Source of the DNA: Prinia subflava
Taxonomy: Eukaryota; Chordata; Aves; Passeriformes; Cisticolidae
Direction: 5' to 3'
DNA length: 64,000 nucleotides
Assembly: GCF_021018805.1 (NCBI RefSeq)
Contig: NC_086254.1
Coordinates: forward strand, 23,549,300-23,613,299
Shown: positions 1-12,075 of the stretch, piece after piece
Layout of the letters: each line of letters opens with the position of its first letter
Position numbering within the stretch: the stretch's first letter is position 1
Made by a program: the position numbers and the translations under genes
The notes under the pieces: model-generated
What the model was told of the DNA's origin: nothing
The model's input: only the letters and a program-made list of their open reading frames with translations
Database searches by the model: none

Positions 1-1832
1 CAGTGATAACAGACAGAGGCTTCTGAGCATCGAGCAGGAGCCCATCAGTTCTGTTCATTAACAAACTGTGCTGGCCCTGCTTCTGGAGCAGCCCCACACA
101 TCAATCTGACCATTTCTAATGAGACAGAGGCTGCTGCTGCACGGGCCAGCCTTGCTTGTCAGCCACTGCCTGATGGGTTTAAGTAAGAAATGATCCTTCA
201 TTAATTAACCTTCACTTGCTATGTAGATTCACTCATTGAGATGCAGGTAATTAAGCCAAGGTCATTCCAAGGACTGGCAGAGCACAAACAGCCTCGCAAA
301 GGTGCTGTGGTTGTTTTGATCAGGGCTCTCCCTGCAGGTGTTGCAGTGTGACAGTGACACCAACAAAAGGGGCCTTTTGGGGGGAAAAGAAAACCACCCC
401 TGTTTTTTAATGTGCCACCCCAAGGCTAAACAGCTTTTGGACCCAACTTTATAGACTTGGTACTTGGGGTAGATTAGGAAAAGAAAATATCAGTAAACTC
501 TGGAAAATTCCAGAAGGAAAAGCAATAATGTGTGGAAGAGAGGCAGGAGTGAACTTATTGGGAGGTCTTGACAGTGACTGAAATATCCCTGCAAAGAAAG
601 ACTCTCAATCTTGCGTTTCATTTAAAGTAATAGTCCCCAATTAAAACAGAACCACTCCAGTTAGAAAACTTTCTGTAAAAAATAGAAGTGTCATTTGTCT
701 TGGTGCCCAGATTAATCTCCCTGGCTTTTAACCCTTGCCCAGGAGCTGGTGCAGCCCTGTGGGGAGCTGGGCAGCGCAGGCTCTGCTCCCTCCCCGCTGC
801 AAAACTCCAATTATGAGCCCACCGTAGCTGGGGGACAGAACTGCATTTTCTGCAGCTCCTCCAAATTAGCTCCTCCATCAGCCCGAGCCGTGTGAAGCTC
901 CCAACTTTGATCACTGTTGAGAGCAAAGTGAATATATTGAACCTGCAAATAGCCTTTGGCTCTTTCCGAGTGGCTCCCTTATAATTTGAGTGTTAGATGA
1001 AAGTTGCATGTTATAGATTTTAATAACTCTCTTCCATTTGGGCTGCTGAGTGCCACTTGCTGGGGATTATATGACCCTACTCCCCAGCATGTCCCATTAT
1101 GGGCACTTAACCTTGAAAGTTGTAAAGACAGAACATTTAATCTGTTAAACACAGGCAGAATCAGAAGGTTATATAATTACAGGTAATTTGGCTTAGCACT
1201 TCTGGTGCTTTTCAATCATGAAAAGAAATTTTTGCTGAAAATCTTCTCCTCAAGAAATGGAAAAGAAATGAAAAATATATTTAAAAAAAATTGAGCAATG
1301 TGGAACAAAAGTGTTTTTGAGCTATATACATAAATTTGTTTCAATCAAGTAATCATTAATAAACTTTTACAAGCAAAGGACAAAATCCAGTGTCAACACC
1401 AGTGCAGAAAAACCTGGAGTAGATAGGAATGGATTTGAAATTCTTTTCCCACAAATATTCCTGAGAAGTGTAAATCAGAGCCTTCAGCAAATCACCATTT
1501 CCTTATGGAAATTCCACAGCTGGGCAAACAGCAAATTGTTTCCATTACGAAATAAAAAATCAATAAAATTAAAATCTTCTGAAAAAGAGGAAATCATTCA
1601 CCACAGCAGAAAAGAGCAGATAGCAGCAGATTAGAACAGATAATAACCAAAGCATTCTGGCTGTATGGTGATGAGGGAAGGGCACAATTCCACAGAGATT
1701 ACAGAAGATTTATTCATTCTAAGTTTAAGAAATTTGATGTTTCAACAAAGAGAGATTTTTGGAGGGCCTTTTTACCATCTACAGGTGTTGCTGGACCTTT
1801 AAAACACTGACCTGAGTAATTAAAGGATGCAG

Positions 1833-1835
<3 letters not shown>
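1..1835. other. Unique non-coding sequence, no gene seen
   Basis: No open frame here resembles a known protein; the longest (618-926 minus, 102 codons) crosses a GC-rich patch and has no recognisable domain. The first 300 bases are rich in homeodomain-like cores (attaattaac near 202, ggtaattaag near 246). From about 1200 to 1700 the sequence is AT-rich with short A runs. No RNA gene, splice pair or mobile element was recognised. Intronic sequence or an ancient conserved non-coding element cannot be excluded without an alignment. Confidence 0.65.

Positions 1836-1896
<61 letters not shown>
1836..1896. repeat. (AAT)n microsatellite, about 20 copies
   Basis: A perfect trinucleotide run of about 61 bp. 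In one minus-strand frame it reads as a run of tyrosines, a translation artefact. Perfect trinucleotide runs of this length are usually polymorphic. Confidence 0.95.
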
Positions 1897-1897
<1 letters not shown>

Positions 1898-1959
1898 ACT
1901 GATGTTAAAAGAATAATAAATAATATTAATATAACAAAGAAATAATATCAATAATGATG

Positions 1960-1974
1960 GTAATAGTAATAGTA

Positions 1975-2009
<35 letters not shown>
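1960..2009. repeat. Compound (TAATAG)n(TAA)n microsatellite
   Basis: Three to four TAATAG-type hexamers pass directly into about ten TAA trinucleotides. The intervening 1897-1959 is degenerate AAT-like sequence, so this and the block at 1836-1896 probably descend from one array interrupted by point changes. Confidence 0.9.
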
Positions 2010-4028
2010 CCCCTGGAATCAGATTTAAGGGGATGATCAATCCTTGAGGCTCAGAGGTTTATAATCAATAAATACCTGAGAACAGTTTCCTACAGCACCT
2101 TTAAAGTGAGATGAGAAAAAAGACATGAGCAGCTGAGTGATCATCTCAGCCTGAAGTTCATTTTCTGCAAGGAACCACCAACACTCCATGGAAAAGATGG
2201 AGAATTCCATGGCTGGAGTGACACTGGGACATGCCCCACACAAAATGGGGTTTAACACGGGAAAACCACCAGGATTTCCATTTCAGTCCTCAAAACCTAC
2301 CCTGTAACTGATCTCTGAAAGAAAAACACAACAATTTTCATTCCCAGTCCCCGCTGGGAGCTCCTGTGGCCCAGCCACCCCTGGCTCCCAGTGCCACACG
2401 AGTGCCACACGAGTGCCACACAAGTGCCACCGCCAGCAGCACCCAGGGCTGCTTTTGGCACATCTCACACACATCCCCAGAGCTGCAAAAATGAGCAATT
2501 AGAACTGTGTTTCATTCGGGAATCTGAATTTTCAGCACCACCAACATTTTTTTCCCAGGAAGGCAACACTGTCAAAATGTTTTGTTTATGCAAAGCTCTA
2601 AAAGGGAAAAAAAAAAAAAAAAGCCAACCAAACTAAAAATATGAAGTCAGCTGAACCTGAACGGAGCTCCAATTACACCCATTTTTTTAAAGCTTTTGCG
2701 AAAGTGTTTGAGCTTAATTAGGTTAAGCTATTTCAAAGCATGCCCAGTTGTTGTAATTTGTTTATGATACAGAGTTGCTCTTTGATCATGAATGTTCATT
2801 TTTATAGAAACCCTGTTATCAGTCTCTGGATAAGAAACAAAATGAGCAGTGTTTGTGGTAAGAAAATTTAGAAAAGTTTAAGGAGCTCAGAAAAAAAGCT
2901 GTCTTCTTAATAAAAGACGTGACTTAATTTAGCATGTGATGGCAGGAGGGGAAGTAAATGATTTTTTAGGGAAGAAAGGGAAACCAAAGTGTGCTCATTT
3001 ATCTGCCATGCCAAAGATTTGGTGGTGGAGAATCAGCCTGAACTTCACTTCTTGGGGAAAGCCCCTCGAATATCTGCTCCTAATTTTTATCACTGGAAAT
3101 TCTCCTGTTCTCATAGAAAGAGAACACAAATCATCCCCCAGCCTTGAAACTGCTGCTTGATAAGGACATTTTGGAGAGAGTTAATCAAGAGGGTGGGAAA
3201 GGTACAATGGGGTGTGAGTGTCCCTCTGAAAATCCTCTGGCTCCTCGTTTGTAAAGGGCAAGCCGAGGCTGTCGCTGGAATTGGGTAACAAGAACATCCT
3301 CAGCCCATCTTTATTTCAAAGCAGGAATCTGGGTTAGAGGCTGTGGGCTGGCTCTCAGCTCCTCTCTCTGATTTCTTTTTCTTTTTGGTGTTTTTGTTTC
3401 AGTCCTCCCCGTGGTGAGATGGGTGCATTAGCTGCACGCTTTCCTAGCTGCAGATCATCCAAAATACATGACTACACGGTGGCCTTTGGGAAGGGCTGCA
3501 TTCACAGAGCATTTAAATGAGCTTTTCTCCGAGATGGCATGAAGATATTTTCGCACTCCGAGGGGAATAACGCAGATCTGTCCAAGTTCCCTGCACCAGC
3601 ACAGCTCCCTCTCCCTGGAACACGCCACGGAACGGAGAACAGCTTCATATGCAAAAATTGAGTTTTAAAGCTTTGCTCAGCTTTTTCCTTTAATTATTAT
3701 TAATTCATTTTTGAAGCGCAGCTGATAACGTGGGTAGCTATGGGCCGGGTATTTCTGGGTCTGAGAGATTTCAGTCTGCTGGCAGCTGCTAACTTTTGTC
3801 CCAAGGGAAAATTTCTCAAGGAAACTTCTTCTCAAAACAATCTTGGCAAACAACAACTATCCTTCCTCAAAACAATCTTTCTGCAGGTGGTGTTTTGCCT
3901 TTCTAGTTCTCAAAAAAAAAAACAAACCAAAAACATTTTAGTTGTTTTTCTAGTTTAACCAATGGGATTAGAAAGGTGTCGTTCCTATTCACCAACCATG
4001 TTAAGTCTGGAACACCTTATAAAAAGTA
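2010..4028. other. Unique non-coding sequence, no gene seen
   Basis: Only short open frames occur (81 codons or fewer). 2640-2860 and 3400-3740 are complex, repeat-free and look like possible ancient conserved elements (motifs such as gcttaattagg near 2712 and catttaaatgag near 3510). A 15-nt A run lies near 2608 and another short A run near 3909. No gene, RNA or mobile element recognised. Confidence 0.6.
2390..2430. repeat. 11-bp tandem repeat, 3.7 copies
   Basis: The unit agtgccacacg occurs at 2390, 2401 and 2412 (the last copy with one change), followed by a partial copy at 2423-2430. Confidence 0.9.
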
Positions 4029-4077
4029 GTAAGAATTAGACAATTCTTACACAAGAGACACAATTAGACAATTCTTA
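4029..4077. repeat. Perfect hairpin plus direct repeat
   Basis: GTAAGAATT at 4029-4037 and AATTCTTAC at 4042-4050 are perfect 9-bp inverted arms around a 4-nt loop (agac). The 16-mer aattagacaattctta at 4034-4049 is repeated exactly at 4062-4077, a 28-bp period. The second copy lacks the full left arm. This looks like a local duplication of half of a palindrome; no protein or RNA family is recognised. Confidence 0.8.
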
Positions 4078-5393
4078 GACAAAGTTTTTCTGTGCTCTTT
4101 GACTTCTGAAATATTTGGAATCTCTCATCTTTTTTTGTGTGTGTCCTACAGCCACAGGTGGCCTGTGAGCATCCCTGCCCATCCCAGGACTCGGAGCCAC
4201 CTCACCTGATTTATGCCCAATTAGCCACGGAGGCAGGTGAGGTGTGCAATATTTGTACCTTCTCAAACCTGGGTCTTAATGACTCACCTTCCAAAACAAA
4301 ACTAATGATGTTGGCGAGCAATATGCAAATATTTGCTCTTTGACAGTGACACCTCCAAGAAGCAGCCGAGGTTTTGTCATCAGTGAGGAAAATCAACTTG
4401 CTCAGAGCAAACACCCAAAGTTCAGTCTCTTCTTCTCTTCACAATTAACTTTGAGTTCCTTTCACATTTTTCAAACGTGTTCAATATCCAACATTTTTTG
4501 TGAGCCAGGGCCAGATTTGTGAAGGTATTTTTGTCCACGGGAGCTGGACACAATCTCTGCTCAGGCACTTCTTCAGAACTCACCAAGCACCTCCTCAGCT
4601 TTGCCTGCATCTGACCCTCATTTTGGCTTTTCTGGTGGATGGAGCCTCCTTTTGTTTGTGGTCTCTGCACTTTTGGACCCCGAGATGATTTCTGAGATTG
4701 AAGGGACTAAATCACCTGGTATTACTTTTACTCCAGCTAGGCTGCCTTTAGGTACTATATCCATGTTTAAAATCTGCTTCCCATAAATGTTATGCAACAT
4801 TCCCTTAAAAATTGCTGTTTCAGTTAACATTTCTGCCCATAAATCAGTCACTGGAATATTCAGAGAAAGCAAATATGAAAGGGGTGTGAACACAGCTGAA
4901 GGCTATTCAATGTTTTATTCAAAGGAGTTTTCATGGAAAATATTTTGAGGTATTTGCTTAGTTCTAATCATTACCATGGGACGCCCTGGAAATCCAGTAG
5001 TGACAGAAATGCCAAAACTTGAAAGCAATTAAGTGTGTTTGAAGAAAGAAATTTTCATTTTCTGTTTGTGCTGAAGTTTGGTGCAGGAAGGAGGCAGCCC
5101 AGGAGAGCCAAATTCCACAATTCTCACAGCATCCAGCAGTTTGGAAGGCCGTGGGTCTGCCCTAAGCTCTTGGAGACCTTCTGTGACTGTGGGGAGCTTT
5201 CTTTTTTCCCTTTTCTGTCAATATTTTTGGCCAGGAATTTGCTGAGCTCCGGGCTGCTTACATTTCCCAGGACAACATTCCTGGGAATTTTCATTTACAC
5301 AGCAGCAGGAGTGTGTTGGGACAGAGCTGTGGAGGGAAAGCTCCACGTTCTGGGTTTGAGTGCAGCAGGAGAGCAGAGCAGGGAGCACCAGGA
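4078..5393. other. Unique non-coding sequence, no gene seen
   Basis: Open frames are 91 codons or shorter, apart from one of 158 codons (5035-5511 plus) that runs into the CR1 remnant downstream and has no recognisable domain. Sequence is of mixed composition with no tandem repeat. No gene, RNA or mobile element recognised. Confidence 0.6.
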
Positions 5394-5503
5394 AGGGCTG
5401 GAGGTGACACTCAGAGCTCTGGGCTGGGGACAAGGTGGGGACAGGTCACCAAGGCTGGGCTCCATGGGCTGGGGGGTTTTTCCAGCAGTTCTGGGATTCT
5501 GGG
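5394..5503 (+). mobile_element. CR1 LINE 3'-end remnant, plus orientation
   Basis: The stretch follows the order I expect at a bird CR1 3' end: a segment like gacactcagagctctgggct, then acaaggtgggga, a degenerate form of the ggttggactcgatgatctt block, a T-rich ttttttcca-like segment, and tail units resembling attctgtg (ctgggattctggga at 5491-5504). It also matches the better preserved copy at 44500-44776 in the same order. CR1 copies are typically 5'-truncated and carry no intact coding sequence; this one is about 110 bp and degraded. Family assignment is from memory. Confidence 0.6.
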
Positions 5504-5777
5504 ACAGCTGAGCCAGCGCTGAAGCAGCTCAAGTCTGAAAACAAAGCACCAGTGAGTTTATCGTGGTCAAATTCAGCCCAAGCACAGCGTCCCCTCTGTG
5601 AGAGGCCAGGCACCTTTAGGGGACACAGATTTCCAGGCTGCTGGTGGCCTAAGGGGTCCTGAACCTCTGCAGGCCTCATTTCCCATTTAATGGGAGTGCA
5701 GGGAGCCTATTCCAGCAGGGATTCACTCCTGGATGTGATGGATGGCACCTTCTCCACTGTGCTCCAACCCCACCGCG

Positions 5778-5828
5778 GTGCCAGGGCTGTGCCAGGGCTG
5801 TGCCAGGGCTGTGCCAGGGCTGTGCCAG
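5778..5828. repeat. 11-bp tandem repeat, 4.6 copies
   Basis: Four exact copies of gtgccagggct starting at 5778, 5789, 5800 and 5811, followed by a partial copy. Their perfection suggests recent expansion. Confidence 0.95.
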
Positions 5829-6407
5829 CCTCCCCGAGGGGATTTTAGGGATTTTAGCAGCCAGAGTTGGTGGCAGAAGGGTTTTCCTGCTTGCAAAGTC
5901 CAGCCTGGAGCTGCAGCCGAGCCCCAGCGCTTCCCCTGCCCTGCATTCCGGGGTTCTCTGTGTTCTGAGAGGTGACAACGAGGGGAGCGCTGCCCTTGTT
6001 CCCTCCCGCCACGGAGACCAGAGCGGGGACACCGCACCTCAAACACTCTCGGGCAGATTTTGGAAGGCAAAAACACGAAGGCATTTCATAAATTCGGCTG
6101 GATGGATGAACTCCTGCAGCATCAAAGAGAGCCAGGGAACTCCGCGGGGTGGGTTCTCCCTGCAGGACCCGGCAATTAGCAGCTATTCAATTAGCGGCTG
6201 GAGATAATAAAGCACGAAAGCAAAGCTGCTTCACACTGTACTGCATCTTTCCTTCCTCAGGAGCACGGATTTGCGGTGCTGATCACACCGGCAGCACACA
6301 GCCCGGTGCTGGCATCCACAGCCCCAAAACCCTGATTCTGTGCCCAGTTTGAACTGGAAAAAACCGAAAAAAACCCATTTAGGAATGGGACCTTCACCAG
6401 CCCATAA

Positions 6408-6440
6408 GGAATGGGAATGGGAATGGGAATGGGAATGGGG
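6408..6440. repeat. (GGAATG)n hexanucleotide microsatellite
   Basis: Five perfect tandem copies followed by an imperfect end. In the minus strand it encodes a run of alternating Pro and Ile in one frame, which inflates an otherwise unremarkable open frame. Confidence 0.9.
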
Positions 6441-6935
6441 ACGTGTGTGGGACACGCCCCCCAGGCTGTGTCTGGGTTGTTATTTAAATAAAAACAACCA
6501 GACGACGAAGGGTAACCCTGCATAGAAACCGGGCAGGAGCACAGGGCACGATACACGAGCAGAAAATAGGAAATCAACCCAAAAGCTGCATCGAATTCTC
6601 CCTGTAACCCGCCCGATCCCCGCTCTGCCATCAGTGCAGGGTAAAATGACTGTGCACGTTGTAATTGGGGGAATAATGGAACCAATTTTCCATAATCGTC
6701 TGTACATCCCCAAAGCAAACCCCGAGCCACCCCGGGAACACGTTCCATTAACTGTCCCTGGGCTCCACTTTTGGCACACAACTTTTCATTCCGATGTTTA
6801 CTTTATAGTGGTGCCATTAGGAAATATTAGAAATGTTAGCATTTTAATCTAATGAGGCAGATGCAACTTGAGTTTTTCTCTTGCAATATCAACTTTCTGG
6901 AAGTTATGAAAATGTGACATTTTGCAATCAGCAAG

Positions 6936-7018
6936 CAAAAAAACCAAAACAAAACAAAACAAAAAACCCCCAAAACCACACACACAAACAAACAAAAACC
7001 CAACAAACCCAAATAAAT
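6936..7018. repeat. A-rich (CAAAA/CAAA)n low-complexity tract
   Basis: About 80 bp made almost only of A and C, with CAAAA, CACA and CAAA motifs. It resembles the larger A/C tract at 48330-48528. Confidence 0.85.
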
Positions 7019-8249
7019 GAAAAGAGGCAATTTAGATGCAGATACTCCAAATGTGAGGTGCTGATGTGCTGAGCCCCTGGACAGACTTTAACACTTTTTG
7101 GGGGAGGAGATCGGGGACTAAGCTCCACTTTGGTCCGGGGAAGGAGGGGTTGATCTCTTGTTCTCATTTAAAATGTTCATTTTAGATGTTTAGGTGCTGA
7201 AGTCAACAAGGTGCTTCAGCAAACGCCTGAATCCCTGCCCAGCCCGTTCCCTCGGAGCAATAAAACAACGTTTGATCATTTGCACAATGCTTGAGAGACA
7301 ACTGATGATTTGTAATCCGTAAATCCAATGAACTTTTGACGTCTCCCGTTGCCTGGGTGAGGCAAGACATCCATTCAGCTCCTGGTGGGGGAAAGTTGAG
7401 GCGCAGCATGATTTGTTTTCCTGATGTAAATGTGGCACACAGCTATATTTTGTGAATGGCTGATGGATCTAATGAAAGCATTATCCCTTCACCACAACGC
7501 AAAGTAGAAGGAGATGAAACATTTGGAGGTGTTTAGGCACTCACAAACACAGGTAGGGACTCATAAAAATCCTTTTAAGCAGCTACTGGCAGACTTAGGC
7601 ACTAATATTTTAAATGTCTGGTTGATCAGCTATGAAGGTGGCAAACTGGTCCTTTTCCCTCCAAGACTGAGGAAAATCAGGGCTCAGAGAAATTCAGAGA
7701 ATGTTGAATCATGCAAGATGCAAGTAAGAAAAGCTCTGGAAATTTCTTGTAAAGGTTCCCCCCTCCCCGTGGGGAAAATTCAAATTGTAAGATTCTGACT
7801 TCATGTGGAAATCTGGCAATTTCAGTCAGGCATTAGTTGGGGAAGTTTTTTAGGTCAGCCTGGGATTGTGGATAAGGGAGGAATGAGTAACACAGCCTCT
7901 GAGTAGCTAAAGCCCTTGTGGCTCTGGGATGTTGAGCGAGCAGACTCAGCCTTATATATCTTATTTAATCAAAGAATATATAACTTCATGAGAGCTGGCT
8001 TCAACTTTCAAGTAGAAATAAACCACTTGTATTACTGGAAATTATTAGATATTCATATTACAGCCAAACATCCCAGGCTTTTTTGCCTTTCTGGAAAGAA
8101 GAAAAAAATCTAAAAGAGAGAAGCAACAGCAGAAGGAAAAAAATACAGCAATATTTATAGGCAAATCCTCTTTTTACTTTCAATAAAATGCAAACCTCAT
8201 CTCAGTTTGGGAATGTTTCCCTAGGAGGGCTGGCTCTGAGGGAAAACCT

Positions 8250-8303
8250 GGAATGCCAAGCTGTGAAATCACTCCTGGAATGCCGAGCTGTGAAATCACT
8301 CCT
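8250..8303. repeat. 27-bp direct duplication
   Basis: Two adjacent copies of a 27-bp unit containing gctgtgaaatcactcct (8250-8276 and 8277-8303) differ at one base (ccaag versus ccgag). A recent tandem duplication. Confidence 0.9.
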
Positions 8304-9017
8304 GGGCTCACCTTGGCTGAGGGGCTGAGAGCACAAGGAACCACGACAGGTCAGCTCCTCCAGGGAGAGCCAAGGCTGTGGGTGGCTCATCCAGGCCTGG
8401 GAATGGGCACCCACTGCTGCCTGGCACTGAGGGCACCCTCACTTTTATACCCTGGTGTTCAGGAGAAATCAGCACAGCTAATGCATTGCATATAGCGAAT
8501 ATCTCATATATATAACTAATATCTGGTATATAATCTAATCTCTCTCTCTCCATAATATATAGCTAATATAGAGAGCTTCAAACAGAGCTGATTTACCAGC
8601 ACAGCCCACACCAAGCCCAGCTGAGCTGCCCAGGGGAATCCAGACTGGTTTCTCTTGCCAGCAGCAGCCGTGTGCACCAGCATTTCCAACCATCCCGGCC
8701 GTGCTGAGGACACGTCACCCAAATCACCTGGAAAGGGACAATTGCCTCATGGAGGGGTGGGAATCCATCCCATCCAAGGGCTTCCAGCACTACCTGGGGC
8801 TCGTCCCTTGCACCCCAGATGCCTGAGTGAGACAAACCCCAAAGGTTTCCAGAGAGCCAGGGGAGGATATTGCTGCTCCAAAGTCTGGTTTCCATCCTGG
8901 CTCCAGAGCTGGCATTATTGAAATGATCCTTGAGATGACCCAGCTGTCAAAAATCAAATCAGATGTATAAAATGCTTTGGGTTCCAGAGGAAAGGTGCTG
9001 TAGGAGTAGAAGGTGTT

Positions 9018-9035
9018 GTTATTATTATTATTATT
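9018..9035. repeat. (ATT)n microsatellite, short
   Basis: About six perfect ATT units. Confidence 0.85.
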
Positions 9036-9545
9036 CCTGTAATAAGACAAGCTCCCCATGTCCCCTGGTGATAATGCAGCTCTCTGGGAGGGATAAACTA
9101 CGGAGCCAACGTGAACCAGATTATTGCCTCATAAAACGGGACACCTGCCCTATTATCCCTTAAATAATAAGTACATAAAACAAATTTGACTGTAATAATA
9201 AAACATAATGGTGAAATATTTATGGGTGATTTTTCAATGCAGCACACGAGGATTAAGCCACGCGATTTCTGTTGGCTTTCACAGGAGCTGCTGTGGCAGA
9301 TCCTCCCCGTGAGGTCCTGCAGAAGCTGCCCTGAAACGTTCTGGAGCAGCACGGGAGGGGTGGGAGGTGAGATGGGGACTGTAAAATGTGACAAAGCAGC
9401 ACAGAGCCCACCCCTGCCCTCGGCAGGAGGAAAGGGAAGGGGGCTCCAAGCAATCCACCAGGACGGGATATCAGTGAGCAAAACATTCCAGTCAGGGGTT
9501 CCATCCCTCCTCCCTCTCAGGGTGTGCAGATAACGAAGCTGGGCA

Positions 9546-9573
9546 CCAATTAACCAGAACAAATGTTAATTGG
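9546..9573. promoter_or_regulatory. Perfect homeodomain-like dyad
   Basis: CCAATTAAC at 9546-9554 and GTTAATTGG at 9565-9573 are exact inverted repeats separated by 10 bp. The inner cores CAATTAA and TTAATTG are homeodomain-type words (TAATTG/CAATTA). The same cores with the same 12-bp core-to-core gap recur at 53175-53200 in unrelated flanks. Seen: the dyad. Inferred: a dimeric homeodomain protein site. Confidence 0.35.
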
Positions 9574-11438
9574 GGCAACCCAGGAGCCGGGGCCACCTCC
9601 CATCACGGCAGCCACCAAAGAAAACCCCCCAAAAACCCCAAATGCAAACTGGGCTTGGGTCTGTTTGGAGATAAACAGCACCGAGCCCTTCAGAAAAACA
9701 ACACCCAGCCCTTAACATGGCAAACTAACAAACAGTATAAAGAATTACTTCAGGGATCTCATCAAATTACATCTTTTACATCTCAGAATTTCTCACTTAC
9801 CTCTCACCTTTGCTAAATTCTTGTAACTGAAAGCGCCACAGGGAGAAAAGAAAAAAAATAATTCACATTTTCTGATTGTTCGTTTGGCAGAACAGTACAG
9901 ATAAACAGGTTCCATAATTTCTTTCATACAGTTATTTCCATATTCATTTCCCTACTCTTCTGTGGGATGACTTCTGATAGAGCAACAAAGAGAGAAAAAA
10001 AAATTTAAATAAGGAAGTGCATTTCAAAGCAAGAGAATTTATGAAAGGCATCTGAGGCAGCAGAACCTCTAACCTGTGAGTACTTTCAATGTACTTTGGA
10101 TTTTAAGTTGTCAGGGTCACATTCTCAGGTTTTGAAAAGCACTCACGTCTGGCTCCCGAGACAGAGCCTGATTTAGTCTTTTATAGGCATATAGTACATG
10201 CTCTAATTAACCCAACTTAATTTTTGAGCACAGCCCCAACGTCTAATAGCCATGATGCAATATTCAGCAGATGATATCACTTATTATTTCATAAGCCACC
10301 AGATCAAAATAAAGAGAATATCTGAACTGCATCTTTCTTTAGCGCTGTCTCCCAAATAACCGCATTATTCTGATTTCTTTAAAGCATGATGAGTTTATTT
10401 GTGGCTGGTGCCTTTCCAAGCCGAAGGTGTTTCCCATGGGTGGCTGTGGGTCCCAGGGGTGTTCAGGTGAGCGGAGCAGCCCCAAACCCACCCCGGGCTC
10501 TGCCCACACCCCGTTAACCCCTGCCTGCAATCCCAGCAGGATTTTGGCAGCGTCTCTGCAGGTCCACGGCTCCAGCCCGGCCAATTTTCCACCAGCAGAG
10601 CCAGGACAGACACACCCCCGTCGTGTGTGTGTGTGGAGATCTCTCCCTGCCCGCCTTCCCTGCGTGCTGCCTCCCTGCCTGCAGAGTTTCTGTGTTTTCT
10701 CTTTGTATCATCCTGGCTCCCAGCGCTAAAAGCCACATCCTGTTATGTTTGGTTGCTAGGTGGAGAAATGTTATCATGGGCTTCAGCAATAATTTATCCA
10801 TAGAGCTAGAGGAGCTGTCATGTACTTCTGACAGTGAGCTGCAGCACTTTATCAGCTTGCCTGTAAATCAACCGTGTGTGGGTGAAGATGCCAGCAATGT
10901 TTGATCTCTCTCAGACACTCTAATAATCTGCTTTTGTCTGATTGATTCCTTCACATCACCAAGCACATTGCAACCGAGAGTGGAGTGCCCTCTGTTTATC
11001 TCCCTTGGTCATCTGCTGGAGGGCAGCAGGGCAGAGAATGCTGTTCTCGCCGAGATGGAAGAGTTTTTTGGAATTAGGGGCTTTACATCATATCCCGGAG
11101 CAGGTTTGGTCCAGTAAATCAATGATAGCAGAATTGAATGCACCATAAATACCTCAAACCGTATCTCTTACAAGAATGTAAGAGTAATTCACAGAAACAG
11201 GAAAGGTAACTTTGCTGGGAAGAATTACGGCCCCTACAAGCGGGAGACATGCAGGTCTTTTATGGCCTGTGTTTACATCTCCCCTCCTGAACCTGGGCGA
11301 GGAGTGCTCTGCACTGGAGTTCAGGCACTTCTGAGGGAATATTGAGCCTCAGCCCGAGTTTCACTAAATTTCTGCCGATTTCTGCTCCGGGCAGCACAGG
11401 CCGACACTGCCTGGCCTGCGCGGTGCCGGCCAGGCCTC

Positions 11439-12075
11439 TGCCAAAAACACACAGGGAGGGTGTAGAGCATGCAAAAACGCACATGGAGAGTGTAGAGCAT
11501 GCAAAAACACACATGGAGGGTGGAGAACATGCAAAAACACACATGGAGGATGGAGAACATGCAAAAACACACATGGAGGGTGGAGAACATGCAAAAACAC
11601 AAATGGGAGGTAGTAGAGTATGCAAAAACACACATGGAGGGTGGAGAACATGCAAAAACACACATGGAGGGTGGAGAACATGCAAAAACACACATGGAAG
11701 GGTGTAGAGCATGCAAAAACACACATGGAGGGTGGAGAACATGCAAAAACGCACATGGAGGGTGGAGAACATGCAAAAATGCACATGGAGGGTGGAGAAC
11801 ATGCAAAAACACACATGGAGGGTGGAGAACATGCAAAAACACACATGGAGGGTGGAGAACATGCAAAAACACACATGGAGGGTGGAGAACATGCAAAAAC
11901 ACACATGGAGGGTGGAGAACATGCAAAAATACATGGAGGGGTGCAGTCAGAACATGCAAAAACACACATGGAGAGTGGAGAGTGTACAAAAACACACATG
12001 GAGGGTGCAGAGCATGCAAAGACATGGAGGGTGCAGTCAGAGCATGCAAAAACACACATGGAAGGGTGCAAGGAG
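11439..12075. repeat. 30-bp minisatellite, about 21 copies
   Basis: The unit contains catgcaaaaacacacatgga followed by gggtggaga. Most copies are 30 bp and near-identical in the centre (11640-11930); both edges are degenerate, including a shortened copy near 12020. Because the unit is a multiple of three and has no stop codon in most frames, it produces overlapping open frames of 121-324 codons on both strands, including a false Cys/Pro/His/Leu-rich repeat protein on the minus strand. Each unit carries ATGCAAAA, close to the POU octamer ATGCAAAT. Not a gene. Confidence 0.95.

Larger units (their letters stand above)
5504..8249. other. Non-coding sequence with short repeats, no gene seen
   Basis: 5500-6250 is GC-rich with scattered CpG sites and several overlapping open frames of 117-135 codons on both strands, a composition effect rather than a gene. 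A minus-strand frame at 6257-6781 (174 codons) owes a proline-isoleucine run to the GGAATG microsatellite. 7500-8200 is AT-rich unique sequence. No protein domain, RNA gene or mobile element recognised apart from the small repeats listed separately. Confidence 0.6.
8304..11438. other. Unique non-coding sequence, no gene seen
   Basis: A small (ATT)n run lies at 9018-9035, a TA-rich stretch at 8490-8575 and a homeodomain-like dyad at 9546-9573 (listed separately). A minus-strand open frame at 9098-9562 (154 codons) shows no domain. 9640-10340 and 10720-11200 are complex, repeat-poor and enriched in TAAT and GATA-like words; 10720-10930 looks most like an ancient conserved element. No RNA gene recognised. 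Confidence 0.6.

Noticed and set aside
6257..6781. Minus-strand 174-codon frame
   Set aside because: No recognisable domain, includes the GGAATG microsatellite, and lies in GC-rich DNA where long chance frames are expected.
11439..12075. Possible CRISPR array, because of regular 30-bp repeats
   Set aside because: There are no unique spacers between repeats; it is a continuous tandem minisatellite in a vertebrate-like genome.
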